The notes beneath the pieces were generated by a model. The model saw only the letters and a program-made list of their open reading frames with translations, was not told where the DNA came from and made no database searches. Positions 48,409-56,960 of a stretch of 64,000 nucleotides of DNA are shown here, in pieces. A program made the position numbers and the translations under genes. Every line of letters starts with the position of its first letter. Within the stretch, counting starts at the first letter, position 1. The stretch comes from Prosthecobacter algae (GTDB taxonomy: Bacteria > Verrucomicrobiota > Verrucomicrobiia > Verrucomicrobiales > Verrucomicrobiaceae), in contig NZ_BAABIA010000007.1 of assembly GCF_039542385.1 (NCBI RefSeq), positions 1-64,000 of the forward strand, read 5' to 3'.

Positions 48409-50823
48409 ATGATCCACGGAGTCCTCTCTTCTCCCCAAAACGCCCTGCGTCCGCTCCTGGTCGCCGCCTTCGTCACCTTTGCCTCGGTCGGCAGCCACGC
48501 CCAGGTTTCGCTGGAGTCCCCAGCCGCTGCAGGCCGCCGGATCGTCCGTCAGGTGGATGTTGTTTTTAAAGGTGCCGCCACCATGGATCCCGCCCGCGTC
48601 CGCGCCCAGATGTCCACCCGTGAAGGCGAACCCTACACCGATGAATCCGTGGAGCGCGACCTGCGCACCCTTTACGCCACCGGTGCCGTGGAAAACGTGG
48701 ACATCCAGGCCGTGAACGTGGCTGGCGGTGTGAAAGTCGTCGTCACCATCTCCGGTCGTGGCGGCATTGGCGAACTCGGCTTCCTCGGCAACGCCGCCTT
48801 TGACAATGACAAGCTTCGCAAAGAGATCGAAGTGAAGGTGGGAGATCCTGTGGATGACGCCAAGCTCAGCGCCGCCCAGCAGAAGATCCTGGAAATGTAC
48901 CAGAAGAAGGGCTTCTCCGATGTCCTCGTAACCTACGACGTCTCCCCTTCCACCAAGGAAGGCTTCTCCACCGTCCTCTTCAAAATCGAAGAAGGCGGCC
49001 GCGGCCTCATCGGCGACATCCGCTTTGAAGGCAACGACAACATCAGCTCCCGCACTCTGAAGTCCAAGCTCAGCTCCAAGGAAAAGACCTTCTGGCGTCT
49101 CTGGGGCAAGGCTGGCAAGCTCGACAACCAGGCCGTCCTCGAAGACGTGCGCAAGATCGAGCAGGCCTACCAGGACGAAGGCTACGTCTATGTCAAGGTC
49201 GGCTACCGCCGCGAAGCCGAGAGCGACACCAAGGTGGCCCTCGTCTTTGAAATTACCGAAGGTACCAAGTATGAAGTGGCCGCCGTCGCCATCGAAGGCA
49301 TCACCATCTTCTCCCAGGACGAACTGACCCCTGCCATCCTTACCGAGGCAGGCTTCCCCTACTCCGGCAGCGACGTTCGCGGTGACGAGAAGATGATCCA
49401 GGACTACTATGGCTCCCGTGGTTATGCCGACGCCCGCGTCGAAACACGCCTCTCCGATGCTGGCCCGGCCAAGCTGAACGTGACCTACAGCGTCTATGAA
49501 GGCACCAAGTCCTTCATCCGCAAAGTCAACATCAGCGGCAACATGAAGACCAAGGATGAAGTCATCCGCCGCGAACTTCCCTTCTCCCCTGGCGACGAGT
49601 TGAACACCGTCCAGATGGAAACCGCCCAGACCCGTCTGGAAAACTTGAACTACTTCGAAACCAAAGGCGAGGCCAATCCCCTCACCGTCCGCCCAGTCTC
49701 CACTGAAGTGGACGGCTTCAAGGACATCGAAGTCAACGTCACCGAGAAACCCACCGGCTCTGTCAACTTCGGCGCAGGCTTCAGCTCCATCGACAGCATC
49801 GTCGGTTTCATCGACGTCACCCAGACCAACTTCGACATCTCCGATTGGGGTGACTTCCGTGGCGCAGGTCAGCGCTTCAACATGAACATCCGCTACGGCC
49901 CACGCCGCCAGGACTTCAACCTTTCCTTCACGGAGCCTTGGTTCCTCGGCCAGAAGCTCGCCTTCACCACCGAGCTCTTCTACCGCAACATGTTCTACCT
50001 CTCCCAGGCTGACCGTTACGAGCAGACCAACGCCGGGCTCTCCCTCGGCCTGCGCAAGCCCATCGGCGAAAACGCCTACTTCGAAACCACCTACACCCTT
50101 CAGAGCATTGATCTGAACGTCCAGGAGGACGAAGACCCGAGCCAGCTCATCCGCAACGAAGACGGCGAGTTCATCCAGAGCAAGGTGGACTTCGGTTTCG
50201 TGCATGACACCCGCGACAGCGTCTTCATCACCCGCAAAGGTCACAAGTTCGAAGCCGGCCTCATGGCCTCTGGTCTCGGTGGCGATGTGGAAGTCTGGGG
50301 CGGCAACATCGGCGGCCAGCAGTTCTTCTCCCTCCCAGGCGATACCATCCTCAGCTTTGAAGGTATGGCCCGTTTTGTAGACGGTTGGGGCAACTCCGGC
50401 ACTTCCAGCTCCGACGTGCCAATCTTCGAGCGCCTCTTCCTCGGCGGTGCCAACAACCTTCGCGGTTACGACTATCGTGAAGCCGGTCCGAAGGACAGCA
50501 CTGGTGAGCCTATCGGCGGCAATGTCTCCCTCTACGCCAGCATCGAATACTCCTTCCCGATCATCGAGAAAGTCCGCGGTGCCGTGTTCTACGATGTCGG
50601 TTATGTCTCCACAGACATCACCGCCACCAATGCCACCACTGGCGGCGTGAAGAACGGCGGTCCTATCGTTGGCGATGGCGAAGTCTATTCCAACATCGGC
50701 ATCGGCCTGCGCATGTTCCTCCCTGTCGGCCCTATCCGCCTCGATCTCGGCCTGCCCCTCGTGAAGGACGACTTCACTGGCGACAGCCCGCGCTTCCAGT
50801 TCAACATGGGTTACAAATTCTAA
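48409..50823 (+). CDS. bamA: Outer membrane protein assembly factor BamA
   Basis: This 804-residue protein has a signal peptide (cleavage near SHAQ), five POTRA domains (about 45-445, with repeated GNDNISSRTLKSKL-like and GDEKMIQDYYGSRGYADARV elements) and a C-terminal 16-strand beta-barrel. The barrel contains the lid-lock motif region RLFLGGANNLRGYDYREAGP and ends in FQFNMGYKF, with a terminal aromatic as outer-membrane proteins require. It inserts beta-barrel proteins into the outer membrane. It heads the bamA-skp-lpxD series, with 56 bases before skp. A long open frame on the opposite strand is only a shadow of composition. Confidence 0.97.
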   Translation: MIHGVLSSPQNALRPLLVAAFVTFASVGSHAQVSLESPAAAGRRIVRQVDVVFKGAATMDPARVRAQMSTREGEPYTDESVERDLRTLYATGAVENVDIQAVNVAGGVKVVVTISGRGGIGELGFLGNAAFDNDKLRKEIEVKVGDPVDDAKLSAAQQKILEMYQKKGFSDVLVTYDVSPSTKEGFSTVLFKIEEGGRGLIGDIRFEGNDNISSRTLKSKLSSKEKTFWRLWGKAGKLDNQAVLEDVRKIEQAYQDEGYVYVKVGYRREAESDTKVALVFEITEGTKYEVAAVAIEGITIFSQDELTPAILTEAGFPYSGSDVRGDEKMIQDYYGSRGYADARVETRLSDAGPAKLNVTYSVYEGTKSFIRKVNISGNMKTKDEVIRRELPFSPGDELNTVQMETAQTRLENLNYFETKGEANPLTVRPVSTEVDGFKDIEVNVTEKPTGSVNFGAGFSSIDSIVGFIDVTQTNFDISDWGDFRGAGQRFNMNIRYGPRRQDFNLSFTEPWFLGQKLAFTTELFYRNMFYLSQADRYEQTNAGLSLGLRKPIGENAYFETTYTLQSIDLNVQEDEDPSQLIRNEDGEFIQSKVDFGFVHDTRDSVFITRKGHKFEAGLMASGLGGDVEVWGGNIGGQQFFSLPGDTILSFEGMARFVDGWGNSGTSSSDVPIFERLFLGGANNLRGYDYREAGPKDSTGEPIGGNVSLYASIEYSFPIIEKVRGAVFYDVGYVSTDITATNATTGGVKNGGPIVGDGEVYSNIGIGLRMFLPVGPIRLDLGLPLVKDDFTGDSPRFQFNMGYKF

Positions 50824-50879
50824 TCTGCGCCCAGGCGCATTGAACAAAACCTCTCTTCGATCCATCTTATTCCTTCTCT

Positions 50880-51494
50880 ATGATCCGTCTTCTGACCTTA
50901 GCCTTCCTTGCTACCAGCCTCACCCTCGCCAGCGCCGCCGACCTCAAGTTCGGCGTCGTGGACATGTCCAAAGCCTTTTCCGAGTTCCACAAGACCAAGG
51001 AAGCGGCAGAAAAGTTCAAGTCCAACGTGGACAAGGCTCAGAAGGAAATGAACGACCGTTGGGCCGTTTATAAGAATCTGATGACGGACATGCAGAAGCT
51101 GAAAAAGGAAGCCAGCGATCCGATCATGACCCAGGATGCCCGCACCAAAAAGGCGGCTTCGTTTGATGAGAAGGCCAAAGAACTGCGCACCCTCGAGCAG
51201 GAAATCGGCGAGCAGCAGAACCGCCGCTCCTCCCAGCTCAAGCAGGAAGACGTGCAGATCCGCCGTGGCATCTACGACGAAATCCTCGTCGTCGTCCGCG
51301 ACAAGGCCAAGACCGAAGGCTACGATTTCATCTTCGACAAGTCCGGCATGAGCCTCTCCACTGTGCCTGTGCTCATCTATTACAAGGACGCCGTTGACGT
51401 GACCGACCAGATCGTCGTTGAGCTCAACAAAAACGCCCCTGCTGCCAGCGCTGCGCCTGCCGAAACCAAGGCCGAAGAGCCCAAGAAGCCCTGA
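50880..51494 (+). CDS. OmpH/Skp family periplasmic chaperone
   Basis: This 204-residue protein has a signal peptide (MIRLLTLAFLATSLTLASA) and the Skp pattern: FGVVDMSKAFSEFHKTKEAA at the start, a long coiled coil (about 45-145) and a C-terminal strand segment GYDFIFDKSGMSLSTVPVLI and YYKDAVDVTDQI. Skp trimers hold unfolded outer-membrane proteins for delivery to BamA. The gene order bamA-skp-lpxD is widely conserved in Gram-negative bacteria and supports the assignment. The last 20 or so residues are an Ala/Glu/Lys tail. A terminator follows, although lpxD begins just beyond it. Confidence 0.93.
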   Translation: MIRLLTLAFLATSLTLASAADLKFGVVDMSKAFSEFHKTKEAAEKFKSNVDKAQKEMNDRWAVYKNLMTDMQKLKKEASDPIMTQDARTKKAASFDEKAKELRTLEQEIGEQQNRRSSQLKQEDVQIRRGIYDEILVVVRDKAKTEGYDFIFDKSGMSLSTVPVLIYYKDAVDVTDQIVVELNKNAPAASAAPAETKAEEPKKP

Positions 51495-51513
51495 TCCAAG
51501 TCCGTTTAATTCA

Positions 51514-51549
51514 GGGCACGCCGAAGCGATTTCCGGCGTGCCCTTTTTT
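51514..51549 (+). terminator. Terminator between skp and lpxD
   Basis: Stem GGGCACGCCG / CGGCGTGCCC with a 9-10-base loop and six T residues. It ends 15 bases before the lpxD start, so read-through or a separate lpxD promoter is implied. Confidence 0.9.
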
Positions 51550-51563
51550 CTGTCTCGCGCCGC

Positions 51564-52613
51564 ATGAGCACTTCCATCACGCATCATCGCCTGGCTGAAC
51601 TGGTCGGTGGTGAACTCTTCCAGGGAGAGCCCGAGGGCCTCATCACCGGATTGAATTCCATCTCCGAGGCTGAGCCCGGCGATGTCACCTTCCTCGGCAA
51701 CGAGCGTTACCTCTCCGCCCTCCGGCACACCCGTGCTACCGCCGCGCTCGTCGGTCTCGACTTTGCCGAACCCCTCCCCGGCCTCGCCCTCATTCGGGTG
51801 GAAAACCCCACGCTCGCTTTCTCCAGCGTCATCCGCTTCTTCGGGCCGCCCTCCCGGGAGTTTCACCCTGGCGTTCATCCCTCCGCCGTTGTCGCCCAGT
51901 CCGCCCAGTTCAACCCGGAACGCGTCTCCATCGGCCCCTGCGCCGTCATTGAGGAAAACGTCGTCATTGGCGACGGCACCATCGTCCACGCCGGCGTCTT
52001 CATCGGCCACGGGGCCCGCATCGGCATGGACTGCGTGCTGCACCCGAACTGCACGCTCCGGGAAATGACCCTCCTTGGCGACCGCGTCATCATCCACAGC
52101 GGCACCGCCATCGGCACCGATGGCTTCGGCTACCAGTTCAGCCAGGGCCGCCATCAGAAGATCGAGCAGGTCGGCATTGTTCAGATTGATAACGACGTCG
52201 AAATCGGCTCCTGCACCACCATTGACCGCGCCCGCTTTGGCCGCACCTGGATCGGCGAAGGCACCAAGATCGACAACCTCGTCCAGATCGCCCACAACGT
52301 CGTCATCGGCCAGCACAGCATCGTCGTCTCCCAGGTCGGCATCTCCGGCAGCACCCACATCGGCAGCCACGTCACCATCGCCGGTCAGGTCGGCATCGCC
52401 GGCCATCTCGAGATCAGTGATCAGGTCACCTTGCTCGCCAAAGCCGGCGTCACCAAAAACATCACTGAACCCGGCGCCTACACTGGCTTCCCCGCCAAGC
52501 CCCTCATGGAAGGCCGCCGCATGCTCTCCGCACCTGCCAAAATCCCCGAGATGATGGAGCGCATCCGCGAGCTCGAAAAGAAACTCGCCGCCCTCGAAAA
52601 AGCCCAGGCCTGA
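51564..52613 (+). CDS. lpxD: UDP-3-O-acylglucosamine N-acyltransferase LpxD
   Basis: This 349-residue protein has an N-terminal uridine-binding domain (LAELVGGELFQG to about 100), a left-handed beta-helix of hexapeptide repeats (about 105-300: GDGTIVHAGVFIGHGARIGM) and a C-terminal helix (RIRELEKKLAALEKAQA). The catalytic histidine is in VQIAHNVVIGQHS. LpxD adds the second acyl chain in lipid A synthesis, so the organism should make lipopolysaccharide. fabZ and lpxA, often next in order, are absent; the accessory island begins instead. Confidence 0.96.
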   Translation: MSTSITHHRLAELVGGELFQGEPEGLITGLNSISEAEPGDVTFLGNERYLSALRHTRATAALVGLDFAEPLPGLALIRVENPTLAFSSVIRFFGPPSREFHPGVHPSAVVAQSAQFNPERVSIGPCAVIEENVVIGDGTIVHAGVFIGHGARIGMDCVLHPNCTLREMTLLGDRVIIHSGTAIGTDGFGYQFSQGRHQKIEQVGIVQIDNDVEIGSCTTIDRARFGRTWIGEGTKIDNLVQIAHNVVIGQHSIVVSQVGISGSTHIGSHVTIAGQVGIAGHLEISDQVTLLAKAGVTKNITEPGAYTGFPAKPLMEGRRMLSAPAKIPEMMERIRELEKKLAALEKAQA

Positions 52614-52821
52614 TCCGCGCCCCCGTGTCCGCCCACGCCCAGGCGGGCGTTGCCACAGCCTGTCGCTCATCGCGTGTCCAGCACACGGGATGGTCAGACC
52701 GCGAGATCTCCGCCGTCGCGGGACTGGTGTCTGCGCTCCAGGAGGCGGGGCTGCCGAAAACCGAACCATGGTTTTTATGGCGATGCGAGAGACTCTAACA
52801 ACGGAAGCTCAGTGACCGGAT

Positions 52822-52948
52822 GGGGATGAATATCATTTTCTCCCCATTTGGGGATTCCAAGGCCTTATCCGTTGATTTTCAGCGTTTTGTGATGGGGATT
52901 TCTTGGGGATGCATTTCCCCATCTGGGGAAGTTTGGGGATTTGTGGGG
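52822..52948. repeat. Cluster of TGGGGA words
   Basis: GGGG tracts begin at 52822, 52850, 52894, 52905, 52925, 52935 and 52945, with CCCC at 52842 and 52917. Most sit within TGGGGA/TCCCCA. The last six tracts are 8-12 bases apart. Confidence 0.7.
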
Positions 52949-53332
52949 AGGATTGAGTCATAGAAACCATAAGGGATGCAAGGGGCTTCTGAAGGGGTGT
53001 TTTTGGACGGCAGGCATCGGAGTGCAACACTATGTTTGATATTATCTAATGATATTATAAAATGGGGGATTTGCAATGGATTCGCTGTGAGGCGACCAAA
53101 TCCTGAATGAAAAATTACGAGCAGTCTGGCCTGAAGCACAGGGAGAGGCGAAGGCTTCGTGTCTGGGGTCGGGGAAGGTGAGCATTGCGGGGGTTGTCTG
53201 TTTTCAGTTGCCGCTGTTCCGGTTTCAGAGTTGGTACTGGTGATGTAAATACTGGTAAGCAATATTTATGGATACTTGTAGATGAGGCGAATCGGGTAGG
53301 TGGGGGTTAGTGAGAGAGGGCTGGCTTCCACG

Positions 53333-53452
53333 GCTGGAATGGAGGAACCAAGATTGGACTTGGGCGAGGAGATTGATCAGTGCTGAGGTCTGAGATCTTC
53401 GTTTCAGAATCTTATGTTAAGATTCGCTGTCTGCCCCCATTTTCCGTATTTG
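53333..53452. repeat. Imperfect direct repeat, copy 1
   Basis: It begins GCTGGAATGGAGGAACCAAG and includes GATTGATCAGTGCTG and AAGATTCGCTGTCTG. Copy 2 is at 54248-54362. The copies share word order and spacing over about 115 bases with many substitutions. Confidence 0.65.
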
Positions 53453-53516
53453 ACCCGTTTTCCCCGCATTGCAGTCACGTCCAACCAAATACAAGATCAG
53501 TCCCACCCGCACCACC

Positions 53517-54167
53517 ATGCCCACCACTCCCGAAAACCAAGATGTCCCGGAAGACGAAAAAGACCTCACCATAAAGGAGGAAGTTATCAAATTTAAAGGG
53601 CCGCTGCTGGCCATTCCGGGAATGTGGATTGTGTTCGGGTTGGCTCCTTATTTGTTCTATGATACTAATGATGGACGTGGAACCTTTGGCGACATGTTCG
53701 GTGCCGTAAACAGCCTGTTCAGCGGTCTTGCTTTCGGTGGCGTTATCTGTGCCATCTTGCTCCAGCGCAAGGAACTGCAGCTTCAACGCCGAGAACTTCG
53801 GCTCACCAGGCGCGAAATGGAAAAATCATCCAATGCACAAACAATTTCAGCAAAAGCTCTGAGCCTTCAGTTTGAACTCAATAAATTATCAGCGCAGCTA
53901 GCTGCTTTTGCCACTGTCCTTGCAGCCAAACAGCAGGCAGCAGCGAATTACACGGGGCTTTACCTTACCCACGTGGGCAATCAAAAGAGCAGGTTAGAAC
54001 CATCAATGCTCCGAGCTGAGAGCGAAGCCAAAGTTTATGATGAGAGAGTGGCTGGGATTATCAAAGAAATAGACCGCTTGAATCTGGAACTGGAAGCCAT
54101 CACCTATCCCACAACTCCAGCACCATCTCCACCGGATACTGGTTCCCCCAATGCTACCTCAGATTGA
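53517..54167 (+). CDS. Membrane-anchored coiled-coil protein, function unknown
   Basis: This is a 216-residue protein from the ATG at 53517. It has two membrane helices (about 28-48 and 58-82: LAIPGMWIVFGLAPYLFYD and AVNSLFSGLAFGGVICAILL) followed by a coiled coil (about 85-195) that begins QRKELQLQRRELRLTRREME. A Pro/Ser-rich end follows. I know this GTFGDMFGAVNSLFSGLAF-type pattern as a recurrent hypothetical membrane protein of accessory regions, without known function. It is lower in GC than the core genes and lies between two imperfect direct repeats of about 115 bases, suggesting horizontal acquisition. Confidence 0.75.
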   Translation: MPTTPENQDVPEDEKDLTIKEEVIKFKGPLLAIPGMWIVFGLAPYLFYDTNDGRGTFGDMFGAVNSLFSGLAFGGVICAILLQRKELQLQRRELRLTRREMEKSSNAQTISAKALSLQFELNKLSAQLAAFATVLAAKQQAAANYTGLYLTHVGNQKSRLEPSMLRAESEAKVYDERVAGIIKEIDRLNLELEAITYPTTPAPSPPDTGSPNATSD

Positions 54168-54247
54168 CCGGCACCAGCACGCCGCATCGCACCAGATTCT
54201 TCACGAGTCACAAGTTGCCTGGCAGCTTATAAAAGGACCTTAAGAAT

Positions 54248-54362
54248 AGCTGGAACAAAGGAACCAAGATTGGGATTGCACGTGAGCGAGGTGATTGATC
54301 AGGGCTGCGTCCTGGGATCCTGGTTTTCAGGATGTTTGGTCAAGATTTGCTGGCTGACTCCA
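54248..54362. repeat. Imperfect direct repeat, copy 2
   Basis: It begins GCTGGAACAAAGGAACCAAG and includes GATTGATCAGGGCTG and AAGATTTGCTGGCTG. It mirrors the copy at 53333-53452 and flanks the coiled-coil gene on its other side. Confidence 0.65.
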
Positions 54363-54385
54363 TTCCCTAGTTAAGCCGCGTTCGT

Positions 54386-55078
54386 TCATTTCCATAGTGC
54401 ATGGCAAGCAAGATATTCATTGATGACGATGCGAATGGAAATGCCGGATTCCACCGATGCGTGATAACGATACATACCGAGCTGGACTACTATCCAAGGA
54501 TACTCGGGTGGAGTGTCTATACCGACCATGTGCTGCATGGCGCGGCTACCAACCTCCGGCCAGACTGTAATACCCTCAGTGTGCGGCGACTCAAATGCGT
54601 CTCGGTCTGAGTCGGACATTAAGCCCAGCGGAGTAATCTGAATTACGTCGGGTTCCTCTGGATGAGGCTCGTGCAACTCGTAGAGTGCATGTCCTTGCGC
54701 CAACTTCTTTATGACAGAGTAGACGCGATGATGCTCTGGACTGAAGATAATCCCTTCGGCGGACTGTGTCCGACTCTGCTCAATTCGGGCGCGAAGAGCT
54801 GGTGTGTCGGACAATATCCTCTTAATCTTCGGGCGAGAAATTTTGGCGGGGTCGGTAGAGCCTGCAATGACGCACGAGAGCAAGCAAGCTAGATACTGTT
54901 CATCAGGTGAAAATCGTTCGTTGCAATTGGGGCAGGCGGGAACGACCGGCAAGTTGTCAGGGTATGGCTCATCAAGGAGAACACGGGATGGGCAGTGGTC
55001 ACGTGTACCGGTGCCACCGCCGCAGAACGCGCAAAACGCTAGATGACGCTCGTCACCATATAAAGGCGTTTGAAGCAT
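54386..55078 (-). CDS. HNH-endonuclease-like protein
   Basis: The 230-residue protein has CAFCGG at the start, TRDHCPSRVLLDEPYPDNLP next, then VVPACPNCNERFSPDEQYLA. Two CxxC knuckles (CAFC, CPNC), an Asp-His pair and a downstream Asn are consistent with a zinc-stabilised HNH/beta-beta-alpha-metal nuclease fold. The remaining 150 residues match nothing I recognise. Similar proteins are scattered in accessory DNA and are usually unannotated or listed as HNH endonucleases. Nuclease activity is inference. It is moderately AT-rich, alone on its strand, and next to an insertion-sequence remnant. Confidence 0.7.
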   Translation of the reverse strand: MLQTPLYGDERHLAFCAFCGGGTGTRDHCPSRVLLDEPYPDNLPVVPACPNCNERFSPDEQYLACLLSCVIAGSTDPAKISRPKIKRILSDTPALRARIEQSRTQSAEGIIFSPEHHRVYSVIKKLAQGHALYELHEPHPEEPDVIQITPLGLMSDSDRDAFESPHTEGITVWPEVGSRAMQHMVGIDTPPEYPWIVVQLGMYRYHASVESGISIRIVINEYLACHALWK

Positions 55079-55084
55079 AGAATG

Positions 55085-55483
55085 TGAAAGTTGCCTAGGG
55101 CGTGTTTTAAAATTGGTTTATGAGGGATAAAGTGCAGATGCCGAGCAGGACAAAGCCCTGAAGGAGACATCTGTTTTGTCGTAGCGCGTGGTGTTATGCT
55201 GTATCCTTTTAATCGTCTCAAAGAAGTTCTCCACCCGGTGCCTTTTCTTGTAAAGCTCCTTGTCGTAAGCCGCCGGGGTCACCCAGTTGCTGCGCAGCGG
55301 GATGCGGGCTTTCATGCCTTTGCTTTGAAGAGGATCGCGCAACGCATCGCTGCCGTAAGCTTTGTCCATGAGCATATGACTAGCCTCCACCGTTTCAATC
55401 ATGGCAGGCGCATGCACGACATTGGCCAGAGTTTCCGGTGTCAGGATCAAGGCCAGGGGCTGGCATCCATCGCCCTTTCATGA
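55085..55483 (-). pseudogene. IS5-family transposase, 5'-truncated remnant
   Basis: The frame (open part 55118-55450) encodes the C-terminal half of an IS5/IS1031-type DDE transposase: LALILTPETLANV, DKAYGSDALRDPLQSKG, ARIPLRSNWVTPAAYDKELY, and KKRHRVENFFETIKRIQ with NTTRYDK. The DDE glutamate is expected in the RHRVENFF segment. The N-terminal half is missing: just upstream, coding similarity ends at about 55483 after a stop, where the RAYT-linked repeat block begins. The bases near 55095-55115 (GGGCGTGTTTTAAAATTGG) look like the retained terminal inverted repeat. It is inactive. Confidence 0.8.
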
Positions 55484-55490
55484 TGGCAAC

Positions 55491-56030
55491 ATTACTTGGG
55501 AGACTGGTGGAGCTCTCGGGGATTGGACGCAACCTCGTTGAGGTTGGCCGGGAAAAGGGCTGGCGAGGAGGTCGGTCTACCCAGGGTTCTGCGAACCCTG
55601 GGCTCAATGACATAAGCCCTTTGGGCTTTAGGTGAGGAGACGAGACGTGGGTGATGGCGGAGCCCCCAGGATTCTGCGAACCCTGGGCTCAATGACGCAA
55701 GCCCTTTGGGCTTTGGGGGAAGAGACGAGACGTGGGTGATGGCGGAGGTTTTTTGGGCCGCCGTGTTCATCAAGCCCAAAGGGCTTGGGAATCTCAGCCC
55801 AGGGTTGGAACAACCCTGGGTTAGGCGGACGATGCAAAATGATGAAGGGTGAACCTCAACGAGGTTCCGTCCAGGGTTGGGCCGACGGGGCCATTCGACG
55901 TAGGACACAACCTCGTTGAGGTTGATCGTGATGTGGTGTTGGGGCGTGACGATGCCCCCAGGGTTCTGCGAACCCTGGGCCCTGGGCTCAATGACGCAAG
56001 CCCTTTGGGCTTTGAGGGAGGCGGGAGATC
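55491..56030. repeat. REP-like palindrome block, left of the RAYT gene
   Basis: A run of palindromes: CCCAGGGTT-N5-AACCCTGGG at 55580, 55665 and 55957 (the 55665 copy with one mismatch), the variant with a GGAAC centre at 55798, AAGCCCTTTGGGCTT-type palindromes near 55613, 55700, 55775 and 56000, and AACCTCGTTGAGGTT or AACCTCAACGAGGTT near 55543, 55853 and 55910. About 55665-56020 is repeated in the same direction on the right side of the transposase gene, offset by about 948 bases. Confidence 0.88.
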
Positions 56031-56078
56031 GTGAAAGTTGGACTTGAGAGCTTTGACAGCCACTTCAATCTTTTGGTT

Positions 56079-56534
56079 ATGCCTCAATCGTTAGCCCGAG
56101 TTGTGATTCACACTGTTTTTTCGACGCAGGGTCGTGAGCCTGTTTTTCAGAACGCGGCATTTCGAGGTGAGCTGCATGCGTATCTGGGAGGGTGTGCCAA
56201 AACACTCGACTGTCTGCCTCTCCAAATAGGTGGGGTGGAAGATCATGTGCATCTGCTGACGACGTTGTCGCGGACGATCACCATCGCTGATTTTGTCAAA
56301 GAGGTGAAACGGGTTTCAACGGCCTGGATTCAAACTCGAGGCGGTTTGTTTCGACAGTTTCATTGGCAAGCAGGTTACGGATGTTTTTCTGTGTCCGAAT
56401 CCAAGGTGCCTGCAGTGATCCAGTACATCGAAGGGCAGGAAGAACATCATCGACAGCACACCTTCCAGGAAGAGTTGCGTCGCATTTTGTCGGCGCACGG
56501 GCAGGCGTGGGATGAACGGTATGTGTGGGATTGA
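56079..56534 (+). CDS. IS200-like Y1 transposase (REP-associated, RAYT)
   Basis: This is a 151-residue protein from the ATG at 56079 (MPQSLARVVIHTVFSTQGRE). It has the HUH motif of Y1 transposases in GGVEDHVHLLTTLS and the catalytic tyrosine in VPAVIQYIEGQEEHH. The C-terminal AHGQAWDERYVWD is typical of RAYT/IS200-like proteins. These enzymes cut and join single-stranded hairpin DNA and are thought to spread REP palindromes. All expected residues are present, so it may be active. It lies between two ~340-base palindrome-rich direct repeats, the classic REPtron layout. No TnpB or orfB is present. Confidence 0.92.
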   Translation: MPQSLARVVIHTVFSTQGREPVFQNAAFRGELHAYLGGCAKTLDCLPLQIGGVEDHVHLLTTLSRTITIADFVKEVKRVSTAWIQTRGGLFRQFHWQAGYGCFSVSESKVPAVIQYIEGQEEHHRQHTFQEELRRILSAHGQAWDERYVWD

Positions 56535-56960
56535 ATGAGCCCTGTGGGGCCTTCGACTGTGGACGCACCCCCGTTGGGGTTGATCGTGTGATGGTGATCT
56601 CGTGTGGTTTGCCCCAGGGTTCTGCGAACCCTGGGCTCAATGACGTAAGCCCTTTGGGCTTTGGGGGAAGAGACGAGACGTGGGTGATGGCGGAGGTTTT
56701 TGGGCCGCCGTGTTCATCAAGCCCAAGGGGCTTGGGGATCTCAGCCCAGGGTTGGAACAACCCTGGGATAGGCGGACGATGCAAAATGATGAAGGGTGAA
56801 CCTCAACGAGGTTCCGTCCAGGATAGGGGCGTGAGGAATCTTCGACGGAAGACACAACCCCGTTAGGGTTGATCGTGATGTGGTGTTGAGGCGTGACGAT
56901 GCCCCCCCAGGGTTCTGCGAACCCTGGGCTCAATGACGCAAGCCCTTTGGGCTTCATCTA
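56535..56960. repeat. REP-like palindrome block, right of the RAYT gene
   Basis: It repeats the left block in the same order: CCCAGGGTT-N5-AACCCTGGG at 56613 and 56906, the GGAAC-centred variant at 56745, AAGCCC-type palindromes near 56648, 56720 and 56940, and AACCTCAACGAGGTT or AACCCCGTTAGGGTT near 56800 and 56858. The first ~60 bases carry related but diverged palindromes (GAGCCCTGTGGGGC, ACCCCCGTTGGGGT). Confidence 0.88.

Larger units (their letters stand above)
52614..53516. other. Long spacer with phased G-tracts and AT-rich stretch
   Basis: No gene is supported. About 52625-52690 resembles the CAGGCGGGCG-type element. From 52822 to 52948 there are seven GGGG and two CCCC tracts. About 53020-53075 is strongly AT-rich (TTGATATTATCTAATGATAT). 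From about 53333 to 53452 lies the first copy of an imperfect direct repeat. Confidence 0.6.

Noticed and set aside
48376..50865. 829-codon open frame antisense to bamA
   Set aside because: It is composition-driven: the sense gene is an unmistakable BamA, and the antisense translation is Val/Gly/Asp/Glu-rich without family motifs. The same applies to long antisense frames over 3859-4479, 6383-7318, 9599-10906, 24665-26086, 45929-47400 and 60556-61524.
55580..56928. Regular palindromes resembling a CRISPR array
   Set aside because: The units have no unique spacers of constant length. The whole block is duplicated around a Y1 transposase, and no cas gene is present.
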